DNA of 60,745 nucleotides from Deltaproteobacteria bacterium (lineage in GTDB: Bacteria > Desulfobacterota > Desulfobacteria > Desulfobacterales > Desulfobacteraceae). The position numbers and the translations under genes were made by a program. The stretch covers positions 1-60,745 of the forward strand of contig JAADHV010000034.1 in assembly GCA_013151635.1 (NCBI GenBank). Reading direction: 5' to 3'. Positions within the stretch are counted from its first letter, which is position 1. Each line of letters opens with the position of its first letter. This document shows positions 8,262 to 16,241 of this stretch, in pieces. The notes beneath the pieces were generated by a model. That model had not been told where the DNA came from, did no database searches, and was given only the letters and a program-made list of their open reading frames with translations.

Positions 8262-9470
8262 TTAGCCGCTATCAGAGCGATCTTTACCGGCAATTGCCTT
8301 TTGCACCAATTGGGTAATATCCATAACTTCAATGGACACCTTATTCCTTCTGGCATAAGTGGTCATGGTGCGCACACACTGCTGGCAGGCCGTGACAACA
8401 GCGTGGGCTCCGGTTTGCAGGATATCGTCAATTTTAGCCCTTGCAATATCCGCAGAGAGTTCAGCGTCGATCATCTCCAGATTACCGCCACCGCCACAAC
8501 ATAGACAGTTCTCACGGTTATGGGCCAGTTCCACAAGTTTAACTCCGGGTATGGAACGGATGACCTGTCGCGGGGCTTTGTATTCTCCGCTCCCGCGGCC
8601 CAAGTCACAGGGGTCATGATAGGTCACTGTCAGGGATAGATCATCGAGCAGAAGTTTCCCTGAGACCATCAATTCGTTTACAAATTGAGTAACGTGATAA
8701 ATCTCAAATTCCCGGGGGTAATGCTCTTGCCACATCTGATAACAGGAGGGGCAGGAAAAGATCACCTTTTGAGCTCCTCTTGCCTGCACCGCCTTAATAT
8801 TGTGATCAATCAGATCCTCCATCCGATCCCTGAGCCCGGCACCTAACATGGGAAACCCGCAACACCACTCATCTTCTCCCAGCAGGGTAAAATTCACCCC
8901 GGCTGCATCGAGAATCTCCACCAGCGCCATGGGAATGGTCTGGGCCATGGGGAAATAAGCTGAAACGCAGCCGGTAAAATAGACCACGTCTGCCTGATCT
9001 TTGATATAACCATGATCCGGGGCAGCAGGCATATCCTCCACCCATTCGGCACGCTCCTTGTTGTCCTCATCAAAAACATTGTGACTTTCAGCCAGGTTTT
9101 CAGCAATCATATCCACTTTCTTTGGATAGGCATGGCAGTGAACCATGTCCTGGCGCAGAGACAGCCACAAATTTTTCAGCAGGATACCCGATGGACATGC
9201 CTGCTGGCATCTGCCGCAAAGGGTGCAGCGAAATACCGTATCACTGAATAGTTTTAAATGCTCTTCTGTCAATGTCTGGCTACCAAAAAAAATTGCCAAA
9301 AATCCTGTACGGGACCGCATGATCCTGCGCAGTTCACTAAGGCGATACACGCCTGACAGCCGCCCATCCCCTGCTGCTAAAACCGCAGGGCACACATCAG
9401 CGCACAAGCCACAGCCAGTGCAGGCATCCATCTGCAAAATCTCCATGATGCTGTAATCTGTCTGGGCCAT
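8262..9470 (-). CDS. HdrD-like iron-sulfur protein (two 4Fe-4S, two CCG domains)
   Basis: Soluble protein of 402 residues with the architecture of heterodisulfide reductase HdrD, GlpC and DsrK. Two [4Fe-4S] motifs, CTGCGLCADVC (Cys17, 20, 23, 27) and CTLCGRCQQAC (Cys82, 85, 88, 92), are followed by two CCG domains: the first with CVSAYF and EWCCGFP, the second with CDLGRGSG and CLCCGGGG. CCG domains hold the cubane or non-cubane clusters that cleave disulfides in HdrB/HdrD. No membrane segment, so it would depend on a membrane partner; the six-haem cytochrome b-like protein two genes upstream is the obvious one. Only two bases separate it from the GcvH-like gene, suggesting that the carrier is its substrate or partner, as LbpA is for sHdr. 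Confidence 0.82.
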   Translation of the reverse strand: MAQTDYSIMEILQMDACTGCGLCADVCPAVLAAGDGRLSGVYRLSELRRIMRSRTGFLAIFFGSQTLTEEHLKLFSDTVFRCTLCGRCQQACPSGILLKNLWLSLRQDMVHCHAYPKKVDMIAENLAESHNVFDEDNKERAEWVEDMPAAPDHGYIKDQADVVYFTGCVSAYFPMAQTIPMALVEILDAAGVNFTLLGEDEWCCGFPMLGAGLRDRMEDLIDHNIKAVQARGAQKVIFSCPSCYQMWQEHYPREFEIYHVTQFVNELMVSGKLLLDDLSLTVTYHDPCDLGRGSGEYKAPRQVIRSIPGVKLVELAHNRENCLCCGGGGNLEMIDAELSADIARAKIDDILQTGAHAVVTACQQCVRTMTTYARRNKVSIEVMDITQLVQKAIAGKDRSDSG

Positions 9471-9472
9471 TT

Positions 9473-9895
9473 TCAGTCTTCTTTATATTTTTCGATATCG
9501 GTCAAGACCCATTTTTTAATTGCTTCGCCGCCATGGATCAAACTCTCCACCTCACCCATGTCAGCCGGTTTGATCTTATACATCCACCCCGCACCGTAAC
9601 AATCCTGGTTGATAAGCGCAGGATTGGTTTCAAGGACTTCATTACCCTCAATCAACTCACCGTTGACCGGCGCATAGACCTTGCCCAGCCATTTGCCTGA
9701 TTCCACCTGGGCAAATTTTTTACCGGCTTTGAGTTTTTTCCCTGCAAAGGGAATTTTCACGAAGACAATATCACCGGCCATCTTCTGGGCAAAATCATCC
9801 ATACCCATGACCAGTATGTCTCCTTCTATACGTACCCAGTAATGGTTTTTCTCGTAATACAAATCTTGGGGCATTTGATAGTCTTGAATTTCCAT
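9473..9895 (-). CDS. GcvH-like lipoyl carrier protein (LbpA-type)
   Basis: A 140-residue H-protein-like lipoyl domain. The attachment site is ESGKW with Lys68 as the predicted lipoylated residue, followed by YAPVNGELIEGNE and a GAGWMYKIKP turn as in GcvH. No gcvT or gcvP lies anywhere in the window, and the gene is sandwiched between an HdrD-like gene and a multihaem cytochrome gene, just upstream of the lipoate ligase/LipS/LipT genes. This arrangement matches the lipoate-binding proteins (LbpA) of sHdr-type systems better than a glycine cleavage H protein. A clear ribosome binding site (GGAGC) precedes the start. Its cargo is unknown: it could carry electrons, acyl groups or sulfur from the acetoin dehydrogenase or another donor. 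Confidence 0.82.
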   Translation of the reverse strand: MEIQDYQMPQDLYYEKNHYWVRIEGDILVMGMDDFAQKMAGDIVFVKIPFAGKKLKAGKKFAQVESGKWLGKVYAPVNGELIEGNEVLETNPALINQDCYGAGWMYKIKPADMGEVESLIHGGEAIKKWVLTDIEKYKED

Positions 9896-9932
9896 ATCCC
9901 TGCTCCTTTCATAATAGCAAGCGGTTTAAATT

Positions 9933-11252
9933 TCATTTCCGAAAACAGTCTTCTGTCCGGGATCGGGCACTAATGACCAGAACGATGGGGGCTGTGATAA
10001 TATGAGCCATGCGAGTAAAAGGGATCAGGGCCACAAAAACGCCAGTCAGGATTGCATGGGCATACCACACATAGCTGTATATATCTGTCAACCGAGGTAT
10101 GCCTTTAAACAGCAAACTTATGGCATAGCCCAAAAACGCCCATCCCGCCCTGTCAGACCATCCGGTCATGGCAATACGCAGCCCTTCCAGGATAAATCCC
10201 ACCAGAACGATCAGGACAATCATTACCGGCATACCCCGCCCCGGTTCGGGCAGTAAGGCAATTGTCCCGCCCGGATCATTGCTTTTACGCCCAATAACAG
10301 CTGCCAAACCTATAAGAATCATCATGCCGGTCACATCAAAAAGCAAAGCCCGCACGGCAAAGTCTTTATCCATCATAGCAAGGGTTACAGATCCATCCGG
10401 CAAAAATATCGAAAGTAAAAGTGCTGTCAGGCCAAAAGCGAGACGAAAAAAAAACGGAAATAAGATCAGGGCATGGATGATCCAACGGGTCCGTGACCGC
10501 TGAAAAAGCCGTTGCAGCAGAACCACCTCCATGAAGACCGTTTTCAGCAGCCGGAATGATTTACCGGGAAAAAAGGTACCAGGTTCGAGTCGTGTCTTAA
10601 AATCGGTTTTCTTTCCAGAGCGGAGCGCTCCCCTGTCGATTGATCCCGAGAACCAGACAATACCGCATCCGATCATGCCTATTATAAATATAAACAAGGA
10701 GACAAGGGTGGTTGTATCACCCACAGAGAAGGTCGCCACATGACAGGGCATGCACAAGATACTTTTCGAGGGTATCACCATGGCTGCTGCCCCTATGCTG
10801 TTGCCTGCAAAATGGCAGGTACTGCATCCTTCATCTGTTCCGGACTGAATCGATTGATGGGGCGGCAATGACATTCCGGGCCGGAACATACCGCTGAAAA
10901 TAATATTTTTCGATTCAGGATCTATCGCCGGAACACCACCTTTCACATGACAGGCCTTGCAGGCAACCCGGGTGTGGGCATCATGAAGTACCTTTTCATC
11001 GTGGGGCTTATGGCATTGACGACACCCGACCTGTGCGATCTGTTCATGGTCTTTCTCAGCCGCCTGGATATGACATTCCAGGCATGGAATGTCCCTGTGG
11101 ATGGATGCTGCATGATCAACCGCCATTTCCTCGTGGCATTCCATGCACTGGGCATTGGTATAACCGGCCATCCCCTCCCCACTACTTGCAAGCACAGATT
11201 CTTGCATAATTAAAATCACCAGAACCAATGTGAGAATAACTGATATTTTCAT
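9933..11252 (-). CDS. Multihaem c-type / NarI-like b-type membrane cytochrome
   Basis: A 439-residue membrane protein with an N-terminal signal/anchor, a periplasmic region carrying six CxxCH haem c sites (CMECH, CLECH, CRQCH, CKACH, CSTCH, CMPCH, between about residues 36 and 172), a transmembrane helix, and then a five-to-six helix domain resembling NarI/DsrM-type cytochrome b. Fusion of a multihaem domain to a quinone-reactive cytochrome b is reminiscent of membrane parts of Hme/Hmc and DsrMKJOP-like complexes. With the HdrD-like protein downstream it could form a menaquinone-linked complex. The ATG overlaps the stop of the upstream methyltransferase gene by four bases; that junction is inherited from the DUF6506 tail copy (see repeats). 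Confidence 0.8.
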   Translation of the reverse strand: MKISVILTLVLVILIMQESVLASSGEGMAGYTNAQCMECHEEMAVDHAASIHRDIPCLECHIQAAEKDHEQIAQVGCRQCHKPHDEKVLHDAHTRVACKACHVKGGVPAIDPESKNIIFSGMFRPGMSLPPHQSIQSGTDEGCSTCHFAGNSIGAAAMVIPSKSILCMPCHVATFSVGDTTTLVSLFIFIIGMIGCGIVWFSGSIDRGALRSGKKTDFKTRLEPGTFFPGKSFRLLKTVFMEVVLLQRLFQRSRTRWIIHALILFPFFFRLAFGLTALLLSIFLPDGSVTLAMMDKDFAVRALLFDVTGMMILIGLAAVIGRKSNDPGGTIALLPEPGRGMPVMIVLIVLVGFILEGLRIAMTGWSDRAGWAFLGYAISLLFKGIPRLTDIYSYVWYAHAILTGVFVALIPFTRMAHIITAPIVLVISARSRTEDCFRK

Positions 11253-12331
11253 TTGAACAGCCCGTCACCGCTTTTGCCGTTAAGGCCGGGATGACCGTCA
11301 AAACGAACCACACCCACAGCAGGTTTATTTCCAATAATCAAAGTGCGGTAAGCAGCGATACCAAGTATTTCGGGTTTGATAAAACCGACTTTTCTGAGTA
11401 TTTCAAGGATTTCCTTGGTGGAATAACACTTGCCTTCTGTGGAGTGCATCAAAAGGCAGGAATATTCTGCAACTGGAAGCGGACCATTTTTTTCTGCATT
11501 AAGGTGCGCATCAAATATAAGGATAGAACCGCCGGGACAAAGACTCTCAAAAGAATTTGCAACAAGTGTTTCCACAGAATCAATGTCCCAGTCATGAAAA
11601 ACGTTGGCAAAAAGATGCACATCATACCCTTTTGGGATCTGGTTGAACATGTCTCCGCCGATAATATGAACCTTGTCTGACATGCCTTTTGCTTCAACTG
11701 AACGTCTTGCTGCTCCATCAGCAGGAGGAATTTCCAGGACTGCGGCCGCCAGGTGTTTATGCCTTTTGTTTAATGCACAGGCGTAAACACCTGAACCCCC
11801 GGCTATGTCCAGAATCGATCTGTGGCAGCTTAAATCAATTTTCCGGGCAAGCATTTTGGCAAGAAAACTGCCCCGGCTGTCCATCGCTGATATAAATGAA
11901 TTTGCAAACCCAGTATCCTGCATGGCTTTTATCCAATCCGAACCATCGTTCCTGCTTGACCATCCGGCAGGCTTTCCTGACAGGAGGATATCCCGGAATT
12001 CAATACATTGCGGGCGGTTTTTGAGTGACGCATAATATGGAACCAAGCTTTCAGGGCTGCTGTCCACCAGGTATTCCATGGAAACGTCTGATAACAGGTA
12101 GGCGGTCTTTGTTTTGTTGATCAGTTTCATTGCAAGGAAAAGAGACAGCATCACATCTGCCGGGCGGGATACAATTTTAAAATGCTCACAAATTTCGGTA
12201 AATGTTCTGGGGGTATTTTTGAAAAAACTAAAAAAATCAAAGTAAGCCACTGAACAAATCAGCAGGTCGGAAGCATATATCGAATCCCTGTACCTCAGCA
12301 GTTTAACCGGATCTAACGCTTTATTTTTCAT
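11249..12331 (-). CDS. SAM-dependent O-methyltransferase family protein with an acquired tail
   Basis: A 360-residue protein with an N-terminal winged-helix dimerisation region and a C-terminal methyltransferase fold of the plant-type O-methyltransferase (Methyltransf_2) family: DIAGGSGVYACAL is the SAM loop and HLFANVFHDWD the usual post-motif region. The natural family end is near RTLIIGNKP. The last 22 or so residues (starting VGVVRFDGHP) do not belong to the family; they are nearly identical to the C-terminus of the DUF6506 protein at 15922-16230. The gene is therefore a fusion created where a segment was inserted. Substrate unknown. It is read in the same direction as the TRAP genes upstream and may be part of the same transferred unit. 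Confidence 0.75.
   Translation of the reverse strand: MKNKALDPVKLLRYRDSIYASDLLICSVAYFDFFSFFKNTPRTFTEICEHFKIVSRPADVMLSLFLAMKLINKTKTAYLLSDVSMEYLVDSSPESLVPYYASLKNRPQCIEFRDILLSGKPAGWSSRNDGSDWIKAMQDTGFANSFISAMDSRGSFLAKMLARKIDLSCHRSILDIAGGSGVYACALNKRHKHLAAAVLEIPPADGAARRSVEAKGMSDKVHIIGGDMFNQIPKGYDVHLFANVFHDWDIDSVETLVANSFESLCPGGSILIFDAHLNAEKNGPLPVAEYSCLLMHSTEGKCYSTKEILEILRKVGFIKPEILGIAAYRTLIIGNKPAVGVVRFDGHPGLNGKSGDGLFK
11265..11322. repeat. 58-bp direct repeat, copy A
   Basis: Identical over 58 bases to 15935-15992. It encodes the shared C-terminal tail of the methyltransferase here and of the DUF6506 protein at the other copy. Just outside, a few more bases match with two differences. The pair bounds about 4.6 kb holding the methyltransferase, the TRAP transporter and a broken small gene. 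Confidence 0.95.
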
Positions 12332-12334
12332 GAT

Positions 12335-12436
12335 TCATTTCTCACAGATATAAGCGGTCATGAATTCCTGACAGTCTTTCTGGATTATTTCCAGACCGCA
12401 ATGTTCGATTACCCAGTCCGCATACGCGTCACGGCG
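12335..12436 (-). pseudogene. C-terminal remnant of an unknown gene between dctM and the methyltransferase
   Basis: After the dctM stop the minus strand keeps a stop-free frame (33 codons, including AYADWVIEHCGLEIIQ) with no start codon of its own, ending just before the methyltransferase ATG. The composition looks like real protein, so it may be the tail of a gene lost when the segment was assembled. I do not recognise the family. Confidence 0.3.
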
Positions 12437-13718
12437 TATAGAGTCCGGCCTTTATCGGAAGATAAAGTGAAAGCTCCGGAAACAGACTGAGAATAACTAA
12501 AACAATTGCAGCCATCATAATGAACGGAATAGCCTGCTTAGAAATGGAATCCACTGATTCACCCGTAAGATTGGCTGCGGTGAAGAGGTTGACGCCCACT
12601 GGAGGTGTTGCCTGGCCGATGGCAAGGGCTGAAATAAAAATAATCCCATACCAGAGCGGGTCAATCTTGAAGGCGGCAAGAGCCGGAATCAGTATGGGCA
12701 TTACCAGATAGGAGATGGATATGGCGTCCAGAAACATTCCTAAAACTAATAACAACAAGTTAATCAGGATGATCATCACAAATGCGTTTGGCGAAATATG
12801 GATAAGAAATGCAGCCGCCTTATCCACAACACCAATGACATCCGCTGCCCAGGTGAATATCCCTGCAAAAACTACGATAAACATGATGACGGAGCTTGTT
12901 ACTGTTGCATCCACAAGCAGATGGATAAAATCACTGAACGACAGGGAACGATAGATGAAAGTGGCCACAAAAAGGCTGTAAAATACTGCTACAACTGCTG
13001 CTTCCGTAGGAGTGAAAATCCCTGAATAAATGCCACCCAGGATGATAACCGGAGCAAGGATTGCCCAGATCGAATCCTTGAACGCCTTGATGATCTCTCC
13101 TGCCGGAGCTCTCCTGGTATCACCCCGATATCCTCTTTTTCTTGAAATCAAGTAGGCAACGACAAGCATGCCAAAGCCGGCCAGAAGACCGGGAACAATC
13201 CCTGCAACAAACAGGGCACTCACTGAAACATTGGTTATGTTTCCATAGATGATAAGCGCAATGCTGGGAGGAATAATAATTGAAAGGTCTGATGCGTTTG
13301 CAATCAGAGCCCCTGCAAAACTCTTGTCATATCCCTGCTCTATCATGGGTGTGAACAGGATCAGGCCTACAGCAACCGTGGTTGCCGGTCCTGATCCTGA
13401 CAATGCCCCCCAGAACATGCAGGTACAGACTGCAACAATGGCAAGCCCGCCGGTCGCTCTTCCGACAATAAGCTCAAAAAAGCGGGCAATAGTCCGGGCA
13501 AGGCCTGCCTTGTTAAGGATGACACCGGCCAGGACAAAGAAGGGGATGGCCAGCAGGGGAAAGGATGCAATGCCCGAGGAGAAATTGACCCCCAGCATAC
13601 CCATGCCAAGATCAAATATATAGATGGTAAGCACGCTTGAAATGCCAAGGGCTGTTCCAATGGGGACCCCCATTACCATAAGGACAAGAAAACTTATCAT
13701 GATCAGAAAAATATCCAT
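12429..13718 (-). CDS. TRAP transporter large permease (DctM family)
   Basis: A 429-residue integral membrane protein with about 12 predicted helices, matching the usual DctM length. The family features PLLAIPFFVLAG near residue 50, GPATTVAVG and the TPTEAAVVAVFY stretch are visible. It is the ion-coupled channel subunit of a tripartite ATP-independent periplasmic transporter for an organic acid or similar solute. It shares a base with the dctQ gene upstream, so translation is coupled. The substrate cannot be read from sequence; location inside the acetoin operon suggests a carbon source but this segment looks inserted. Confidence 0.92.
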   Translation of the reverse strand: MDIFLIMISFLVLMVMGVPIGTALGISSVLTIYIFDLGMGMLGVNFSSGIASFPLLAIPFFVLAGVILNKAGLARTIARFFELIVGRATGGLAIVAVCTCMFWGALSGSGPATTVAVGLILFTPMIEQGYDKSFAGALIANASDLSIIIPPSIALIIYGNITNVSVSALFVAGIVPGLLAGFGMLVVAYLISRKRGYRGDTRRAPAGEIIKAFKDSIWAILAPVIILGGIYSGIFTPTEAAVVAVFYSLFVATFIYRSLSFSDFIHLLVDATVTSSVIMFIVVFAGIFTWAADVIGVVDKAAAFLIHISPNAFVMIILINLLLLVLGMFLDAISISYLVMPILIPALAAFKIDPLWYGIIFISALAIGQATPPVGVNLFTAANLTGESVDSISKQAIPFIMMAAIVLVILSLFPELSLYLPIKAGLYTP

Positions 13719-14203
13719 CAGTCCTGCTCCCTTTTATGTTCTGAAAGCCTTTTGGAAGCATCCCGGTAGATACCCCGGAAAACATAGATGGATAACAGCG
13801 GCACCCCGGCATAATAGATCCAGACCGGTACATCCAAAGATGCAGACCTTGCATGGAAAACAGTCATCTCGTCATGGATAGCCTGGATCATAAAAATATC
13901 CACCATAAGAAAAAGAACTGAACTTAAAATTGCGCTCAGAAGAATACTCCCCTTTTTCAAGGCCCGGGGGAACATGTTAAAAAATGTTACCATTCCAAGC
14001 TGGCCACCTCTTTCAAAGGCAATGCCACTGCCCACAACAGTCATCCACACAAAAATATTAATGGTAATCTCCTCTGTGGAAGCAAAGGAAAAATGGAAAA
14101 CATAGCGGCTTACTACATTGGCAAAAGCAATTGCTGCCATTGAAAAGAGCAGAACAGCCGCTATCAGATAATCTGTTCTTATTTCTTTCTTTTTTTCTGT
14201 CAT
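13718..14203 (-). CDS. TRAP transporter small permease (DctQ family)
   Basis: A 161-residue protein with four predicted membrane helices, the normal size and topology for DctQ, which forms the membrane complex with DctM. A family-typical stretch EEITINIFVWMT is present around residue 40. The gene is placed between the solute-binding protein and DctM genes, the common P-Q-M order, all on the minus strand. Confidence 0.88.
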   Translation of the reverse strand: MTEKKKEIRTDYLIAAVLLFSMAAIAFANVVSRYVFHFSFASTEEITINIFVWMTVVGSGIAFERGGQLGMVTFFNMFPRALKKGSILLSAILSSVLFLMVDIFMIQAIHDEMTVFHARSASLDVPVWIYYAGVPLLSIYVFRGIYRDASKRLSEHKREQD

Positions 14204-14290
14204 TTAATCCTCCCCACCCCTGTCAGAGGAATTTTGCCTTGCCCCTGAAAATGACGCAGTCCAAAGAGCAAGGCGATTGATCCGTGATGA

Positions 14291-15364
14291 CTATTTTGCC
14301 ATATCATTTTTGGCCGATTCATATAGATCTTTTCCAACTTTGGGTATCCATTTGTCATAGACTCCTGCTGTGGCGTTGATAAAGGCCTGAACACCTTCAG
14401 GAGAAAGCCGGCTTACAGTTACCCCTTTGTTTTCAAGATATTTTACAGGGTCTGGAATTTTTATTTCATAGTTGAACTCATTCTTGAGGATTTTCAGGGA
14501 TGTATCCTGGTCAAGCCCGGCGCGGCACAAGGCTTTTTCAAATCGTGCAGCTTCTTTTGCAGCTTCTTTAATGGCGGTCTTGATTTCATCCGGGAACTTG
14601 TTCCATGCCCCTGTGCCCCAGTAGATGATGCAGGGATCGACAAGATAATTCCAGAAAGTTACGAATTTATGGTACTGCCAGATCTGAACTGGAAGAAGAA
14701 CACCCACAGGATTTTCCTGGCCATCCACAATACCCTGCTGAAATGCAGTCTGTGCATCGCCCCAGTTCATATTTACGGGATCCGCACCAAGCGCCCTGAA
14801 GGTATCAATGAAGATCGGGCTGCCCACGACGCGCAGCCTCATCCCTTTAATATCATCAGGCATGAGAATGGGTTTTTTGCTGTTTGTCACCTGTCTGAAT
14901 CCGTTTTCTGCCCATGCAAGGGGAGTCAGGCCGACCTTTTCCATTTTACTGAAAATTATCCTGCCGGTTTCACCATATTCAAGCTTGTCAAGGTTTTCAA
15001 AATTGTTGATGAAAAAGGGAAGCGAAAATATATTCATCTCAGGAATTACAGGAGAGGTATTTATGGTTGATTCAAAGGCACAGTCGATTACGCCCATTGA
15101 TACCATCTGGGGTGATTTAAGCTGGGCCCCTTTAAGAAGGGAACTTCCGAAATAGGGTTTGATGTTGATTTTTCCGCCTGTTTTTTCCTTGACAAGCTCA
15201 CTGAATTTGATGGCCCCCATGCCCCAATAAAAGCTAGGGCCCACATTGACTGTCATTCTGTATTCTTTTTTAAACTTTCCTGCATTGGCAGGCATTGCAA
15301 GCATCAGCACCAGAAGAGATGATACCGTCATGATCACACCTCTTTTAAAGCAATTTCGTGTCAT
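14291..15364 (-). CDS. TRAP transporter solute-binding protein (DctP family)
   Basis: A 357-residue periplasmic binding protein with an N-terminal signal peptide (hydrophobic stretch ending near ANA, about residue 28). The DctP signature region AFQQGIVDGQENPVG and the conserved Arg in GMRLRVVG, which contacts the carboxylate of the ligand in this family, are present, so an organic acid substrate is likely. It leads the TRAP genes; the upstream region holds a broken small gene and a strong palindrome at 15834-15860. Confidence 0.92.
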   Translation of the reverse strand: MTRNCFKRGVIMTVSSLLVLMLAMPANAGKFKKEYRMTVNVGPSFYWGMGAIKFSELVKEKTGGKINIKPYFGSSLLKGAQLKSPQMVSMGVIDCAFESTINTSPVIPEMNIFSLPFFINNFENLDKLEYGETGRIIFSKMEKVGLTPLAWAENGFRQVTNSKKPILMPDDIKGMRLRVVGSPIFIDTFRALGADPVNMNWGDAQTAFQQGIVDGQENPVGVLLPVQIWQYHKFVTFWNYLVDPCIIYWGTGAWNKFPDEIKTAIKEAAKEAARFEKALCRAGLDQDTSLKILKNEFNYEIKIPDPVKYLENKGVTVSRLSPEGVQAFINATAGVYDKWIPKVGKDLYESAKNDMAK

Positions 15365-15486
15365 AATTTTGTACCCCCTTTTTAAAGAATAAAGCAGTTT
15401 TAACCATTCGGCTCCTTGGTGTTGTACTGCCGTTGATCCTGATTCGGACAGGAGACCGGAACCAGGATATAAATATGAAGGGACAA

Positions 15487-15700
15487 TTAAAATGCCGAGT
15501 GATTGTACAGCCCCTCCAGAATAAATTCCACTAAAACGGCGCCGCAGACAGGATTACTCATCTTCGGACCGAGCAACCTAATGGACATGACTTTGTCCGT
15601 CTGCCCGGCGAAAACCCTACTCTAACGTGAAGTACTGGAGTTCTAAATCAACCTCAAGATGGACCGGACGGAACTCCTTGGGCATCTTTATAACCTCCAT
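15487..15700 (-). pseudogene. Small unknown gene broken by a frameshift
   Basis: An ATG at 15700 has a strong ribosome binding site (AAAGGAGG) and opens a frame containing PKEFRPVHLEVDLELQYF that stops at 15617 after 27 codons. A second frame continues at about 15615 with VFAGQTDKVMSIRLLGPKM and later VEFILEGLYNHSAF, ending at 15487. The change of frame falls in a GGG-TTTT run, so a one-base indel (or a sequencing error) splits a protein of about 70 residues. I do not recognise the family. The rest of the 15365-15921 interval holds only this and the palindrome at 15834-15860. Confidence 0.45.
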
Positions 15701-15833
15701 CGATTCCTCCTTTCTTCTAATTGCAGCTTCAATGACAGGGTGTTAAAATAATTCTGGCTCAGGACATCCTTTTCGGAATTCATGAATTTAACCTGTATGT
15801 TAATGAACCATATTGGGCATTGCGTCAAATGAA

Positions 15834-15860
15834 TTATCTGCAATATAATATTGCGGATAA
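15834..15860. promoter_or_regulatory. 27-bp near-perfect palindrome, candidate operator
   Basis: Two 13-base arms (TTATCTGCAATAT and its partner) meet at a single A with only one mismatched pair. It lies about 130 bases upstream of the broken small gene and 470 upstream of the TRAP binding-protein gene. No T-run follows, so it is more likely a regulator site than a terminator. The GCAATA/TATTGC half-sites also occur, spaced wider, at 25569-25599 upstream of the aco promoter. Confidence 0.5.
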
Positions 15861-15921
15861 TGGAATATTGTATTAAGTATTGATTCATGGATATCCGATG
15901 TTCAGTGGTGACGTCTTTTTC

Positions 15922-16230
15922 TTAAAACAGCTCATCACCGCTTTTGCCGTTAAGGCCGGGATGACCGTCAAAACGAACCACACCCACAGCAGCTTTCCCG
16001 GCCACAGCCTCTGCAATACGTGCGGTACCCTTGTTGCCAAACCCGCCACACAATTCAATAGCCTCTATTCCTTCTTCAACCAATTTTACAGCAAGTGCTT
16101 CAGCCTCCTTGTAGTTGCCGGCCGCAACCGCAGTTAATTCTACCTGCGGTGTTACCACTGTCTGTCGATCTTTATCAGGATTAACTCCTGGTGCCAAAAA
16201 TATAAACGCTGCTTTTAAAGTCATTTCCAT
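15922..16230 (-). CDS. DUF6506 family protein
   Basis: A 102-residue soluble protein beginning with a hydrophobic strand (KAAFIFLAPG), with GYKEAEA-like helical middle and GIEAIELCGGFGNKGTARI, ending in AVGVVRFDGHPGLNGKSGD. The pattern matches the small DUF6506 family as I remember it; function is not known. It lies 11 bases after acoX, so it is part of the acetoin operon. Its last 20 or so residues are duplicated as the tail of the methyltransferase at 11249-12331, showing that an insertion was resolved in or next to this gene. Confidence 0.6.
   Translation of the reverse strand: MEMTLKAAFIFLAPGVNPDKDRQTVVTPQVELTAVAAGNYKEAEALAVKLVEEGIEAIELCGGFGNKGTARIAEAVAGKAAVGVVRFDGHPGLNGKSGDELF
15935..15992. 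repeat. 58-bp direct repeat, copy B
   Basis: Identical to 11265-11322 and in the same orientation. Here it is the natural end of the DUF6506 coding sequence, so this copy (or its ancestor) is the source of the tail on the methyltransferase. Confidence 0.95.
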
Positions 16231-16241
16231 ACCCTTTCTCT

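Noticed and set aside
9473-9895. Glycine cleavage H protein
   Set aside because: Sequence is GcvH-like, but no gcvT or gcvP is in the window, and the neighbours are HdrD-like and cytochrome genes, so an LbpA-type carrier is the better reading.
15722-15737. Possible sigma-54 site upstream of the broken small gene
   Set aside because: The minus strand reads TGTCATTGAAGCTGCA, which lacks the GG at -24 and would leave almost no leader before the ribosome binding site.
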